NCBI GenBank assembly: GCA_030765045.1
Contig: CM060966.1
Location: forward strand, 60,331,522 to 60,395,521
Source of the DNA: Tenodera sinensis
Lineage: Eukaryota > Arthropoda > Insecta > Mantodea > Mantidae
Direction of reading: 5' to 3'
DNA length: 64,000 nucleotides
Numbering within the stretch: position 1 is the first letter of the stretch; the number at the start of each line of letters is the position of its first letter. Shown piece by piece: positions 1-10,463 of this stretch. A program made the position numbers and the translations under genes. The notes below the pieces were generated by a model. The model made no database searches, was not told where the DNA came from, and saw only the letters and a list, made by a program, of their open reading frames with translations.

Positions 1-636
1 TGAGTAACATGTAGGACGTCTTTCTCTCCCTTTCCCAAGCGCCACATGAACGTGTTGGCATAAAAGTAATGCAGTATATATATCTTTATCTTTTTTGTAG
101 GCATTCAGATAAACAGAAATAAAGGTAGTGATGCAGATTTGCCCTAATATATGTTAATGCCCTTGCAGTATTTTAAACAATGAATATTCAATTAACACCT
201 GATATGCATAAAAATAGGATAAGAAAATTAAAGTACTGAATCTCTGCTTTGCAGAAATGCAGCTGTGTCTCCAGTGAACCAGTTGCTGATGACACTGAGA
301 TATTTTGCCACTGGTAGTGGGCAGCTAGCCATTGTAGATTATGGTGGTGTGAGCAAATCCACAGCTCACAGAATTGTGCACAGAGTCAGCTGTGCATTAG
401 TTAGACTTCGCAGACCACATACAAATGCCCACCGATGCAGAAAGCATCCAACAGCGTCAGTTGCAATTTTACGAAATTGCAAGATTTCCAAAGGCAATAG
501 GCGCATTGGACTGCACACATATAAAAATTAAAACCACTGGTAAGTTTCCGAACTTCGTATGCATTTTATACTACTGTATTTGTATGGACTACGAACATGC
601 CAGATGAAAACTCCTAGTTTTTAAGTAGATGTTCTT

Positions 637-655
637 GGGGGGGGGGGGGGGGGGG
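637..655. repeat. poly-G tract (19 G)
   Basis: Uninterrupted run of 19 G in the intron of the HARBI1-like gene. Such runs are prone to polymerase slippage and assembly error. Confidence 0.95.
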
Positions 656-830
656 AGAGCACCCTGGCAAAAAGTATTACCTCCTCAGAACAATTTATGC
701 ATTTACTGCGTACATGAATTTGGCGACAGAAAACATATACATCATCTGCAAAGAAATTAATATTCCTTGTAGAGTAGGTTTAGCTGCAAACAGGAAGAAC
801 AAACCTTGAAATTAAGACAGCACTTTGGTG

Positions 831-910
831 TACATACCCACCCACCCACCCACCCACCCACCTACCTACCTACCTGCCTACCTACCTACCTACCTACATA
901 CATACATACA
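831..910. repeat. 4-bp microsatellite, CCCA to CCTA to CATA
   Basis: A tetranucleotide array that shifts from (ACCC)n through (ACCT)n to (ACAT)n within 80 bases. It directly precedes a retroposon-like segment and shares its CATA phase with the array at 1061-1078. Confidence 0.9.
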
Positions 911-1078
911 GAGGTTTTCCCTACCCTGAGAAGACGAATGTCGGGTAACTTAAAGCTCCATGGACCTCGGGCTCATTTGAGCATCATTTCACCCATTTCA
1001 TGCATACACCGTCCGATATGACACAATGTTGGAGGACGTTAAATAAAAAAAAAAAAAAAATACATACATACATACATA
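911..1078 (+). repeat. short retroposon 3' end with A-tail
   Basis: About 130 bases of unique-looking sequence end in GGACGTTAAAT and 17 A (1044-1060), then TACATACATACATA. The same TACATA phase precedes the segment at 896-910. This could be a target duplication around a small retroposon, or a microsatellite seeded by its tail. I do not recognise the family. Confidence 0.4.
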
Positions 1079-2254
1079 TGATATCAAATTTTTACAAACT
1101 TAAAGCATGCTGCATATCTCTATTCAGTAATGCTGATACTTTTTTCCAACTATAACATAGTTACTAGTTTTGTTTATAATACTAAATTTAAGGTTCATGT
1201 ACAGGTTTATTATGAATAAAAGCAATTTGTCAGGTAGTATAGGCCAGTATTGCATTAAAAACTGTATGTGTGAGCCGGAAAAGGGTGTTCTCCCTGTTTA
1301 CCTAAACCATAGTAGTTCAACGTTCTATAAGACTGGTGTTGAAGGAGCTCAAGACTAATATGTTTATATGGTATAAAATTTAAAGCCTGGAAATTGATGA
1401 CAGTGTTGTTGTTGGAATCACGTTAAAATAGAAAAATGGATCCATTAAAGAACACTCACTTTTTTAAATTTCCTGGAACATCTGGGATAACAAAGACAAG
1501 AGTTTTCAATATGAATATTCAATTGAATATAGAAGGACAGAAGCTTATACATTGCATTACATTTTGAAGATAGCACTTAATTTGGCTGAGGCATCTCTTT
1601 GGCTTTGCACGAAAAAAGGTTGACTGCATTTTAATCTTTTTATTGATTTTTCTTTTCTTTAAAGGAGGTGATGATGCCGAACGGTATCGGAATAGAAAAG
1701 GCTACTTTTCCTTGAATGTCCAGGTCATCCGCACAGCCAACATGGAATTTGCAGATATTGTAGCATGGTGGCCTGGCAGCACACATGATAGTACCATTTC
1801 TAATAGCTGTACAAAAAGAGCACATTTTGAACAGGGTGCATATGAGAATTCTGTGCTGTTGGCGGATGCAGGATATCCCTGCAGGTCATACATCATGACT
1901 CCCCTAAATGTAATACAGTCTCCGCAGGAAAACCTTTATAATGAAGCACAAATCCGCTCCAGAAATGTAGTGGAGAGACTTTTTGGTTGCTGGAAAAGGA
2001 GATTCCCCGTCCTTGCACTGGGAATGAACCTGAAGCTGGAAAATATATTTCCAATTATCACAGCAACAGCTGTACTCCACAATATTTTAAGGCACGTTGG
2101 GGAACAAATGCCCCCAGATGATCCACAGCTACAACTGCCGATACCATGGGAAGCATTGCTTGCTGAGGGAGAAATGGATCCTGCAGCTCAGCCTGCTAGA
2201 GGACATCATGATGCTGTTCGACACGTGCTTATAGAGAACTATTTTAGAAGGTGA

Positions 2255-3030
2255 GCTAGAATTTATATTGGCAGTCTGAAATTTCAGAAGTTTTTGTTAT
2301 AGTTACCATCTTTAATCTGGTGCAGAAAATATTTTAGCTGATTGTAGCCCTGTAGAAATCCACATACCACATTTTAATTTGCTATATCCTTCAGTTGTGT
2401 GTACAAATGCAATAGTATACTGTGATACAAATGTGGTAAGTGCATCATTGGAGAATGAGGAAGAGTCTGAATATATGAGATGAAGTTGAGTATTTTCTAC
2501 TTCCGAGATCCGTAAATGCACTTATAGTTCCTGCGAAAGTCAGCTTTCCAGTTCCCTCCAAAGTTACCTTTTTCCGCCCCTGATGTGAAGGTTTTACCAC
2601 TTCCCCAGCAATTTGTGCAAGCCTCAAAAGCATATGTTAAACATGAGGGCTCTCCCATGTTGCCAATAGCTTGATCTACTGCAGAAAAAAACCTTAGTCT
2701 TGAGTGGTTGTTTGAATTCTGCGTAAAGTGTACAGTTTCTAGTGACTGAAGTTTAAATTTAGTGTAGGTAAATATTGCCTCATAACAAAATGTGGAGACC
2801 ATAGCAAGATGTTTCACCTTCTGCACCAAATGAATCCGTTGACCTAAGTGATTTTCATCCAGATCGCACTAAATACCTTGTTCCTCATGCTCTGCAATGA
2901 ATGAAGGGTAGAATGGAAATGAACCCCAAGTGCAACATAGTGAAATGCCCTGTTGTGCACGAAGTGTAAGAAGTCCGCTGCACGACTTCAAAGCAATCAC
3001 AGATTTTGCTTCAAAATGTGTATGAATATG
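2255..3030. other. Harbinger spacer, no gene recognised
   Basis: AT-rich sequence between the transposase and the Tc1-like scrap. A 110-codon open frame on the minus strand (2497-2829) has no motif I recognise and no promoter or splice context, so it is not called as a gene. Confidence 0.5.
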
Positions 3031-3232
3031 TGTGCAAGAAAAAGTTAAGCAAGGAACCTATTTCAGAAATTGCAAAAATATTCAAATTAAGCAGACCTAC
3101 TGTCGGAAAATTTTAAAGAGAGGTTGGAAAACTGCACAGAAATTGGGAAGCAAGCAAAAACAATTCTTGAAAATTGACGACTTTGATTACAAGTGCTTTA
3201 AGAAAGGGCAGAACTCACACCATTACGCCTAA
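3030..3232 (+). pseudogene. Tc1-like transposase N-terminus remnant
   Basis: From 3057 one frame reads PISEIAKIFKLSRPTVGK, which looks like the first helix-turn-helix of a Tc1-type transposase. A neighbouring frame then reads KILKRGWKTAQKLGSKQKQF, the expected continuation, so there is a one-base frameshift near 3110. No catalytic domain follows. The scrap sits inside the Harbinger spacer and is either an old insertion or an inherited fragment. The call rests only on the helix-turn-helix pattern. Confidence 0.4.
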
Positions 3233-3239
3233 AGCCTAT

Positions 3240-3977
3240 ACTCAACTTCTCCAATTAAATTTATTAAGTTATTTTACTGCACACTTTTTATGAACACAAT
3301 TATGTTATGATATAGGGTTCTTTATTTAAAACATAATGGGTGCACAGCATTTCGCCTGTGCATGATTGTCATTGCCACAGTTGGGGGGCATCTGATTGCA
3401 CTGTACTAAAATGTTTATTTCTTTTTTGCAGTCTGATTCGACAATGACATTCAAGAAGCTTACCTTCAGAACCGGTGCATTGGATGAAACTACTGGAATT
3501 ACATGCATATCACTGGCAGCATTATAATTTGTTCACCTAAGGTTTTTGTCATATATTATTGTAGTTGAATAAACAAATTCTAATCAAACGTGCTTTAATT
3601 TATTTTTACCCACTTTGTAAAGGGTTGAAGTTAGCTTCCCCTACTTAAGGAAGTACTTGGCTTTTTAAGTCATCTAGCATTGCACACTGCCATGCTACGT
3701 GTAAGTTGACAACATGCAAAGAATAAAAAGTTGAACTCCACAACTTCTGCAATTTTTCCATTTTATTTTAAGGTTTAGCTTTTACATATTCATGATTACA
3801 TTGATGGCGAAATTGATGCAATTTGTTTAAGATTGAATCAATGACTTCCCCACAGTGCTGTTTATGTGGAAAAACGAACATTGATCACCTCATTGTATGT
3901 GAAATTCTATAAATATTGGGAAGCAAGAAGAAGAATGATTGTATTGTCAAATTCTGAGCATTAGGCACACACACGTA
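3240..3977. other. Harbinger spacer, no gene recognised
   Basis: AT-rich DNA downstream of both convergent genes. I see no open frame with recognisable motifs and no clear repeat. Confidence 0.5.
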
Positions 3978-6357
3978 TCACTCACTTTTTTGCTGTTTTA
4001 ATTGTTCCTTTAGCAGCTCTTGTTTAAGCTGCTCCTGCTGAAGCAATAATTTGTGGAGCTCCCACTTCCACAAATGTTCTTCCTGCCTCCACAGATGCTC
4101 CTCCCGCCTCCACAGATGCTCCTCCGTGGCTTCCCTTTGAGCAGCGACCACTGCCTCTCTTTTGGCTTGGTAAAGCTGCTCCAAGCCATTCTGTTGCCTC
4201 CCTAAGGAAGGTCTCCTTCGTCCAGACCAGCTTGTTGCAGTCGGAGTAAATGTGCCATGAGCCAGAGGGGTGGGAGCGGCCCTGGGGGTGGGAGTGGCAC
4301 TGAGGATGGGAGCGGCACTGGAGGTGGGAGCAGCACTGGAGGTGCAAGGAGCCTCAGTTATATCAAGCAGCTCATAATTTGTCAGTGCTGAATGTATTCG
4401 GGTTCTCAACATGGAGACACTGTATTGACTCCAGTCTGTTTCCTCTGTTTCCTCTGCTGGTGCTTCAAGTGGTTGAGCCATTGCTGACACCTGCACCTCC
4501 CCAATGGTGACCTCACTATCACCATCATATGGGTTGTGTAGGCCCCCAACGACGTTGCGCAGCATGCTTAGTACCGTATCCAGCACTTCATCAGTTTTCA
4601 TTTTGTTCGGTGGCCCTCCACCTGAAACATACATTACAGAATTTACAATCTACTCAATTTGCAGAACCATAAACAGTATAAAGCAGTGATTTAATTTGCC
4701 ATAATATTTCCATTACACACATGAGATAGCCAATGAACTAAGAACCAGCTGCACAATGTTTTTTCACTTGGCAAGGTGGCACATTATTCTGCACTGCTAC
4801 TGTCATCAAAGTCACGCGACTGTTGGGGCTCTGCTCTGCTCAGCTCAGGCTCTACAGTATGACTTGACAATGATCATGGTATTGCTCTCTTATTTATTAT
4901 TTTGTCCCATAGTCACAAAGTATATTATGGCTTGTATAAGCGTAGCAGTATGTATTTATGATTTCCGATTCTGTGCTAACTCAGCTCGTTAAATTAAAGT
5001 GCAACTTGCAAAAGGTTTCCTGGGTGTAAAAGTTCCACATTACAACAATCTATACACTTCATAATAAATTTCAGGCCATAGGAAATATTCAGTCCAAGAA
5101 ACTGGGATGAGGTTTTTTTTTTTTTTTTTCGCACGTTGTTATGCTGCATAGCTTTTGCAAAATAGCCAAAATCATGGGCAACGTGATTTTTAACAGGACT
5201 CTAATACAGTTGAGCAGGTCAATATTTCGATGACAGCAATTGAAAGCGATTTCTATCTCTCGGGTAAATTAGAACATGAAGTCCACAAGATAAATCGCAC
5301 ATGATACATGAATTAAAGCAAAATAATCACCAGAAAAATGATAGCATTTCTCAATGCGAACTGCGTTGAGTGAAGAATAGTTTCCTAACAGCAACAGGGA
5401 CCAGATTTAGTACCTCCTTTCATAAAGTTGATAAGTAAAGCTTGAAGTTATTTTAAAGATGTTGCACAGTTGCCTTCGCTTCATCCTATGATAGTAATGA
5501 GTGCCAATAACGCAAACAGAAAAAACCCTGTGCTGCAGGGCTCATTTATTGGCTATACCAGAACTTGAGGGCAAGCCTTAACAATCTTTATTCTCAAAAT
5601 GAAACAGAGCTCATACTACAGCAGCTTAAAGTGCGGTGAGGAAAGATTCAAAGAATGTTATTAACAAAATATAATTCCACAACTTCACAAATTACATTGA
5701 AAACTACATGTGATCCCCTGTGTGTTTGGTTGGTGCATGTCTATTTGAAAATTTTTTCAACTTGCAGATAATATACATTGGCCGGCTATGTACATTTTAC
5801 AGAAATACATTACCTATGGGCCAGTTACTTGTGTAATAAACGGTGCAATATAGTATTAAAAGTGCGGGAGAATCTACTGAAAGTTTAAAGGTGGAATCAG
5901 GACTGAAAAATTCAATGCACTAGCCAGCAGTAAGCTTGTTGGCATAAATAAATAATAATTACCATCTATTGGAAGTGTTTTGTTCAATAAGCTACATTAT
6001 CCCAAGTTGCAAAAGTTTGGTGTAACATATACACCATGAATCTATGAAATATCACAAAAAGAACATTCTCTTACCTGTCGTAATCCTTTGCAGCCGTTCT
6101 TCCGACGCTGCCTTTCTTGCCGCCTTTTTCATGTTGTCCCACGTGCAGCGTAAATTATTTTCATCTCTGTTAACTCCCAAACCCAGCGAGTTGAACTCGG
6201 AGGCCATTTTCTTCCACTCCTTCTTCTTGTGTGTGGTGACACCATCCGTTCTTTTATTCTCAATTATGTGAAAATTACTTCGTATTACTTCTACGAAACT
6301 AATCTTCTCTGCTGCCGTCATATTTGGGCTCTTTCTTCTTTTAGCGATTTCAGCCAT
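3978..6357 (-). CDS. Myb/SANT-like DNA-binding protein of Harbinger, two exons, intact
   Basis: Second gene of the Harbinger element; in this superfamily the Myb-like protein binds the element ends and helps carry the transposase to DNA in the nucleus. Exon 1 is 6357-6075 (start ATG at 6357) and exon 2 is 4621-3978, joined by a GT-AG intron (6074-4622, donor GTAAGA, acceptor TTTCAG). The spliced frame is 927 nt, 308 residues, with no stop. Residues 1-94 form a Myb/SANT-like trihelix domain with spaced tryptophans (KKKEWKKMASEF, RCTWDNMKKAARK). The junction reads ITTGGGPPNKM, a family signature. The middle is rich in Ala, Pro and Ser. The last 70 residues are a Gln/Glu/Leu-rich coiled coil containing three tandem heptads (EHLWRRE, EHLWRQE, EHLWKWE). 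The convergent orientation to the transposase supports the assignment. Start choice: first ATG ahead of the domain. Confidence 0.85.
5113..5129. repeat. poly-T tract (17 T)
   Basis: Homopolymer run inside the Myb-gene intron; possibly the tail of an old minus-strand retroposon, but no body is recognisable. Confidence 0.9.
5895..5967 (+). repeat. deleted copy of tRNA-Thr-related repeat
   Basis: Starts with AAAAATTCAATGC and ends with GTTGGCATAAATAAATAATAATTACCATC. Both ends match the full copies at 47.9, 49.6 and 59.2 kb, but the tRNA-like middle is missing. It fixes the family's 3' end as the AATAAT-type tail followed by TACCATC. Confidence 0.65.
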
Positions 6358-7007
6358 GCTTTCTAGATAACACGTGGATAACACAAACACACTGCCGCAC
6401 ACTGCTGTTTCCCGTTTCGAAATGAGGCGGAAGTAGGACAAACCGGAAACGGCGGATTGCGATTCTCGCTTGTTATGTATGAGAAATTGTTGGTTCGTAT
6501 AGCAGGCGCACGCCAAGTCTAAGATTGTATTACCTGGGTTTATAACCTCGTGGTGAAACGTGCTTCGTGGGATAACATAAACGGCAATAACAGGAAAAAT
6601 TACTGTTGTTGGTGAAACCAGCCCTAAGAGGTGAGAGGGAACCTGCTGAACGCCTAAGCAACTTTGGTCCACTTTTGTGTTTGACCTCCCACCTGATACC
6701 TCCCTGTACACAGTATGATGGATAACCTACGCTCGGGTGAGGGGTTACTGGGTAACCGCGTAAGTCCCAGCCCCTGGTTATCATGTAGGATCTGTGTTCT
6801 TATGTGCTGATATAGGTCAGTCCCTGGGAGGTGCCATTGCATGAGCTGATGCTCTCCTGAAGGCGATTGGGTCCCTGTATGTATACATTGGGAGGTGAGA
6901 CCCTAGGATGAGCAAGGTCCAGCCAGGACTCTCACCTAAGCCTGGGTGGCGCCCAGGATGTGAGCATGCCATTGCAGGCATTCGCAATGGTGAAGGATTA
7001 ATGCGCC

Positions 7008-8467
7008 ATGAGTTCTACTTAAACTCAAAACAGAAAAGTAGTAAAGTCTGTGTAAAAGAAGTAGCAGAGTCTTGTGGTCCTCGCTACTTGGTTATCTTGA
7101 GAACTGAGGAAAGAAAAAAGTTTTAATCGGTGAGCCCATTGTAATCCAGAAGGGCCTGGATAAGATAGGTGGTCCAGTGAAGTCATGCACTAGATCCCGT
7201 AATGGCACGCTCCTAGTTGAAGCGCATTCAGCAGACCAGGCAGCTAAAATACAAAAAGCAAACCTGTTAGTCAGCTATCCAAAACGTGTTGACCTTCACA
7301 AGACATTGAACTCGTCACGCGGTGTGGTTAATACTCACGCATTAGACGGACGTAGTGTTGAAGAGATTAAGGAAAACCTAGATGATCAAGGTGTTACCTT
7401 TGTTTATCAGGTTCATCGCAAAGAAAGCGGCGAATTGAAGCCTACTCGTACCCTGTTCCTGACGTTTGTTAGGTTAGATCTCCCTCAAAGGAATAAGGCA
7501 GGATACGAAGCAATAGAAGTAAGGCCATTTTTCCCCAACCTGATCAGGTGCTTTAGGTGTAACCAATTTGGACACACAAGCGAACTGTTCAACAGAGGAG
7601 CTTCCTGTTTCAACTGTGGAGGCGTCGTTCACGACGCTCCATGTTCATTGCCTCACAGTTGTGTGAACTGATGAACATCCAGCTAATTCCAGAGAATGTC
7701 CCCGTTTTATAGAGGAAAGGGTGATCCAGGAAATCCGAGTCAAACAGAAGCTGTCCTTCTCAGAAGCTCGGGAACTCCTGCGTATCCGACATTCCCCCCC
7801 TCCTTCCAAAGTCCGGTACCTAGAGCTCAGTTGCAGGTAGGCCGGTACAGAAGCGGGAAATCGCTACACAAACCAGTGATCAAACCGGGGTCACAATATC
7901 ACAAAAATTATCGTAGCAAGAACAGTTTCAAAGCCTCCAACATCTACAGGTAAAACTACGTCTCCTACCAAGTCCGTAAAGGAAAAGAACACATCTACAA
8001 GACTACCGTCTAAATTGCCAGTCTACAACAATGGCAAGAATGAGTCCATTATTTATGTTGCTTCACCGAAGAAATTCAAGAAAAAGTATGTAACATCTGA
8101 CTTCCTCAAAGAAGAAAACGTAACTGTTCCCAGTAAACTAAAGGGAAAGAAGAGTCAGCGTTCATCAACTCGAAGATCCTCTCCTGAGGATTCCCATGGG
8201 ATGGACACAGACCGGTGGCTTTCATCTTCGCCGGTATCCATGAGCAATCGGTTCGAGGCTCTCGAACCGAAGTTCGCTATGGGGAGACGCACCTCCTCGG
8301 TAGAGGAGATGCAAGAAGATCCGGCCTATGCTGGGAGAAACCCAGTGAAAAAGCGGCAGGATAAAGCTGAAAAGAGTGTAAGACCAAAAGATCACAAAGG
8401 GGCTAAATTGAATCGACCACCATCTACTGCAGGGTTGAGACGGTATCCCGTGCGTAAGTTAGATTAA
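7008..8467 (+). pseudogene. LINE A ORF1 (gag-like) pseudogene
   Basis: RNA-binding ORF1 protein of an I-like LINE. The start matches copy B, but the fifth codon is a stop (ATGAGTTCTACTTAA), with another stop after RTEERKKF. The middle is clear: an RNA-recognition-like segment, then CCHC knuckles (CFRCNQFGHTSE, then CFNCGG). A frameshift follows near 7670. The tail reads SNRFEALEPKFAMGRRTSS, also present in copy B. The last ~30 bases come from the insertion that begins near 8435. Confidence 0.8.
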
Positions 8468-10412
8468 CCGTTATATGACAAGAGCGTGGGAGCAGCAGTT
8501 TCGCGCGCTTAGCCAATGAGAAATCCCGAAGCAATTCAATTTGAAATATACCACATTCTAGGCAACCCATATAAATTCAATATTTTCGCAGGCAAGAGTA
8601 GGGTTTGAAATAGTTTTAGCAGAGTAGTCTGTCTATAATACGTTCAAGTGGGCCACTCCTTCTCTCGGGAGAGAGTGATGCGGGTTGGCGTCCCACAAGG
8701 GGCAATCATGTCACCGTTCCTGTACATACTGTTTACAAATGATTTCCCAGTGGATGCCAGATGCAAGGTCGCCATGTATGCAGACGACACTGCAATATAC
8801 AACCACCACAAAAATCCTCGTTTCGGCCTTGCAGAAATGCAAAGATACACAAACAACTTCCTCTCATGACTCCATGACTGGAAAATCAAAATTAACCCCA
8901 ATAAATGCCAGCTAATACATTTTTCAAAGCGGCATCACACTTTGGCAATGGACCTCACGGTCGGTGGTCAAGTATTGCAATGTCGCCAGAATGTCAAATA
9001 CCTTGGCGTCACCATGGACCGCACGATGTGCTGGTCCACCCACATAAAAAATACGGCCAACAAAGGTAGACAGCGGCTAAAGTTATGCGCCCCATCTTCC
9101 GCAGCAAACAGCTACAACTTAAATCCAAGCTGATTTTATATAGGTCATTTATACTCTCGATGGTCCTGTACGCATGCGTGGCCTGGGCATATGCCTCTAA
9201 AACCGCCCTCACACAAATTCAAACCCTCCAAAACCTCTCCCTTAGAAAAATCCTCTCTGCTCCACTCCTTGCCACTAACCAAACTCTTCACCTCGAAACT
9301 CAGATCCCGTCCATCCCAGAGGCAATAGCAAAAAGAGCAACGGCAGCATGGACGCGCATTAGGAACCACGAAAACTACGTGATCGCCAACATTGCCAAAG
9401 GCGAGCCGAAGCACCGCAAACATACTAGAATAAAAATGTGCTAGACGCGGCACGGCTCGCCGACTAATGCGTGTCCATGCAATCTCGCTCTTAGGCCACA
9501 CACACGTTACGGCAGACGCCCTCGCCTCGGAAAACACCCAGGAGCTACACCCTGCCCGCGCAGGAAAACAGCGGTAAAATGTAAATATTGTAAATAGTGC
9601 AGTGCGTGAGCTGGGACGCATATTCTTGGTGTGCCCAGTGAACGTGTGTGTGTAAGCGTGTGAATGTGAGTGTGTGGGTGAATGCGTGCGTGTATGTGTG
9701 TATATATGTATATAAGGGAAAAAAACAACAAAAAATAATTGGAATAGACACCAAAAGACTAACGAAAACTATTCTCGGTGGCCTAAAGATGGCCACAGTA
9801 TGGGTTTTTGGTGATACCCAAAACTATAAGCTTGTAAAAAAAATTGTAAATAAATGTAAATTTATAGCCTGTAAGCCGGGCCCCTTGTAACGGCACCAGG
9901 CCAAAATTATGAATAAAGAAAACTTGAAACTTGCAACTGTCTATAGTCCTACGGAGAACACGACGTATAAGTATCTTTAAGTGATAGAGTGAAAGTTTCC
10001 GTGCTACAAGACAAGCGTCAGGCTAAATTCCATGCAAGATTCATTTAGGCAATACCATCTTATGTTTATTCGGCTATATACGTTCTTGGTGACGGTGAAG
10101 TGAAGCTCAGGATACCGAATCATTTGGCATATTTATTGAAAGTCGGTCTATGTTTATAATGCACAGGCTATACAAGTTTTAGCTGCTGAACATTGTAATA
10201 AAAGTGCAATTGTCTTTCCACTTCATTTCATTTATTAATACTTCTTTCAATCCACTCTAAGATAACCACTCATTTTTCCCACGACCTATTAAGCAGTCTC
10301 AAAAACAGCCGATGCAAGAACAAGAAGACCAAGAACGAGAAGAAGAGGACTATTAATTTAACATTAAAAATCAATAAATATATAGGCGCCTTAAACTCAA
10401 ATAAGTTACGTC
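8435..10412. mobile_element. unknown insertion in LINE A, split by a Jockey-like LINE
   Basis: Comparison with copy B shows this block is extra. GCAGGG occurs at both edges (8429-8434 and 10413-10418), a plausible 6-bp target duplication. The parts outside the Jockey-like LINE (8435-8637 and 9946-10412, ~670 bases) have no long open frame, no inverted terminal repeats that I can see, and no A-tail. Family unknown. Confidence 0.5.
8638..9936 (+). mobile_element. Jockey-like LINE, 5'-truncated 3' fragment
   Basis: Fragment of a non-LTR retrotransposon. It begins inside the reverse transcriptase at VPQGAIMSPFLY, then the catalytic box MYADDTAIYN, then the thumb region (KYLGVTMDRTMCWSTHI, LYACVAWAYASK). 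Several frameshifts and one stop break the frame. The 3' UTR has a GT-rich microsatellite (9640-9715) and ends GAATAAAGAAAACTTG. CTGTCTATA flanks both sides (8629-8637 and 9937-9945), a likely 9-bp target duplication that also indicates 5' truncation on arrival. Lack of an RNase H domain favours Jockey/CR1 over I clade. Confidence 0.7.
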
Positions 10413-10463
10413 GCAGGGTAATGCACTGTTACCTTGCAATACTTATCCCACACAGATATTAAT

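Larger units (their letters stand above)
255..2254 (+). pseudogene. HARBI1-like Harbinger transposase, two exons, frameshifted
   Basis: DDE nuclease that would cut and paste the Harbinger element together with its Myb-like partner. Exon 255-539 follows an acceptor (tttgcag) and reads NAAVSPVNQLLMTLRYFATG, a HARBI1 family signature, then a helix-turn-helix-like stretch. A GT-AG intron (540-1664) joins in phase to exon 1665-2254, which starts GDDAERYRNRKGYFS. The acidic triad is visible: D in ALDCTHIKI, D in LLADAGYPC and E in RNVVERLFGCWK. Near position 418 the frame changes (the first part reads ...LRRPH, the next part ...IQMPTDAES), with no room for an intron, so the copy is probably dead unless this is a sequencing error. 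About 290 residues are present; the N-terminal exon lies left of the window. The stop at 2252-2254 overlaps a possible splice donor (aaggtgagc). Confidence 0.8.
4622..6074 (-). other. intron of the Myb/SANT-like gene
   Basis: A 1453-base GT-AG intron; the two exons join in phase (1 nt + 644 nt). It contains a 17-T run (5113-5129) and a short deleted copy of the tRNA-Thr-related repeat (5895-5967). Confidence 0.8.
1..6560. mobile_element. Harbinger DNA transposon, partial
   Basis: The stretch holds the two genes typical of animal Harbinger elements: a HARBI1-like DDE transposase on the plus strand and a Myb/SANT-like DNA-binding gene on the minus strand, facing each other tail to tail. The left end and the first transposase exon lie outside the window. 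I could not find the right terminal inverted repeat; the limit near 6560 is the gap between the Myb gene promoter side and the start of the LINE A match at about 6628. The roughly 1.7 kb between the two genes holds a Tc1-like scrap and otherwise nothing I recognise. Confidence 0.7.

Noticed and set aside
2497..2829. 110-codon minus-strand open frame
   Set aside because: No motif I recognise, no splice or promoter context, and it lies in Harbinger spacer.
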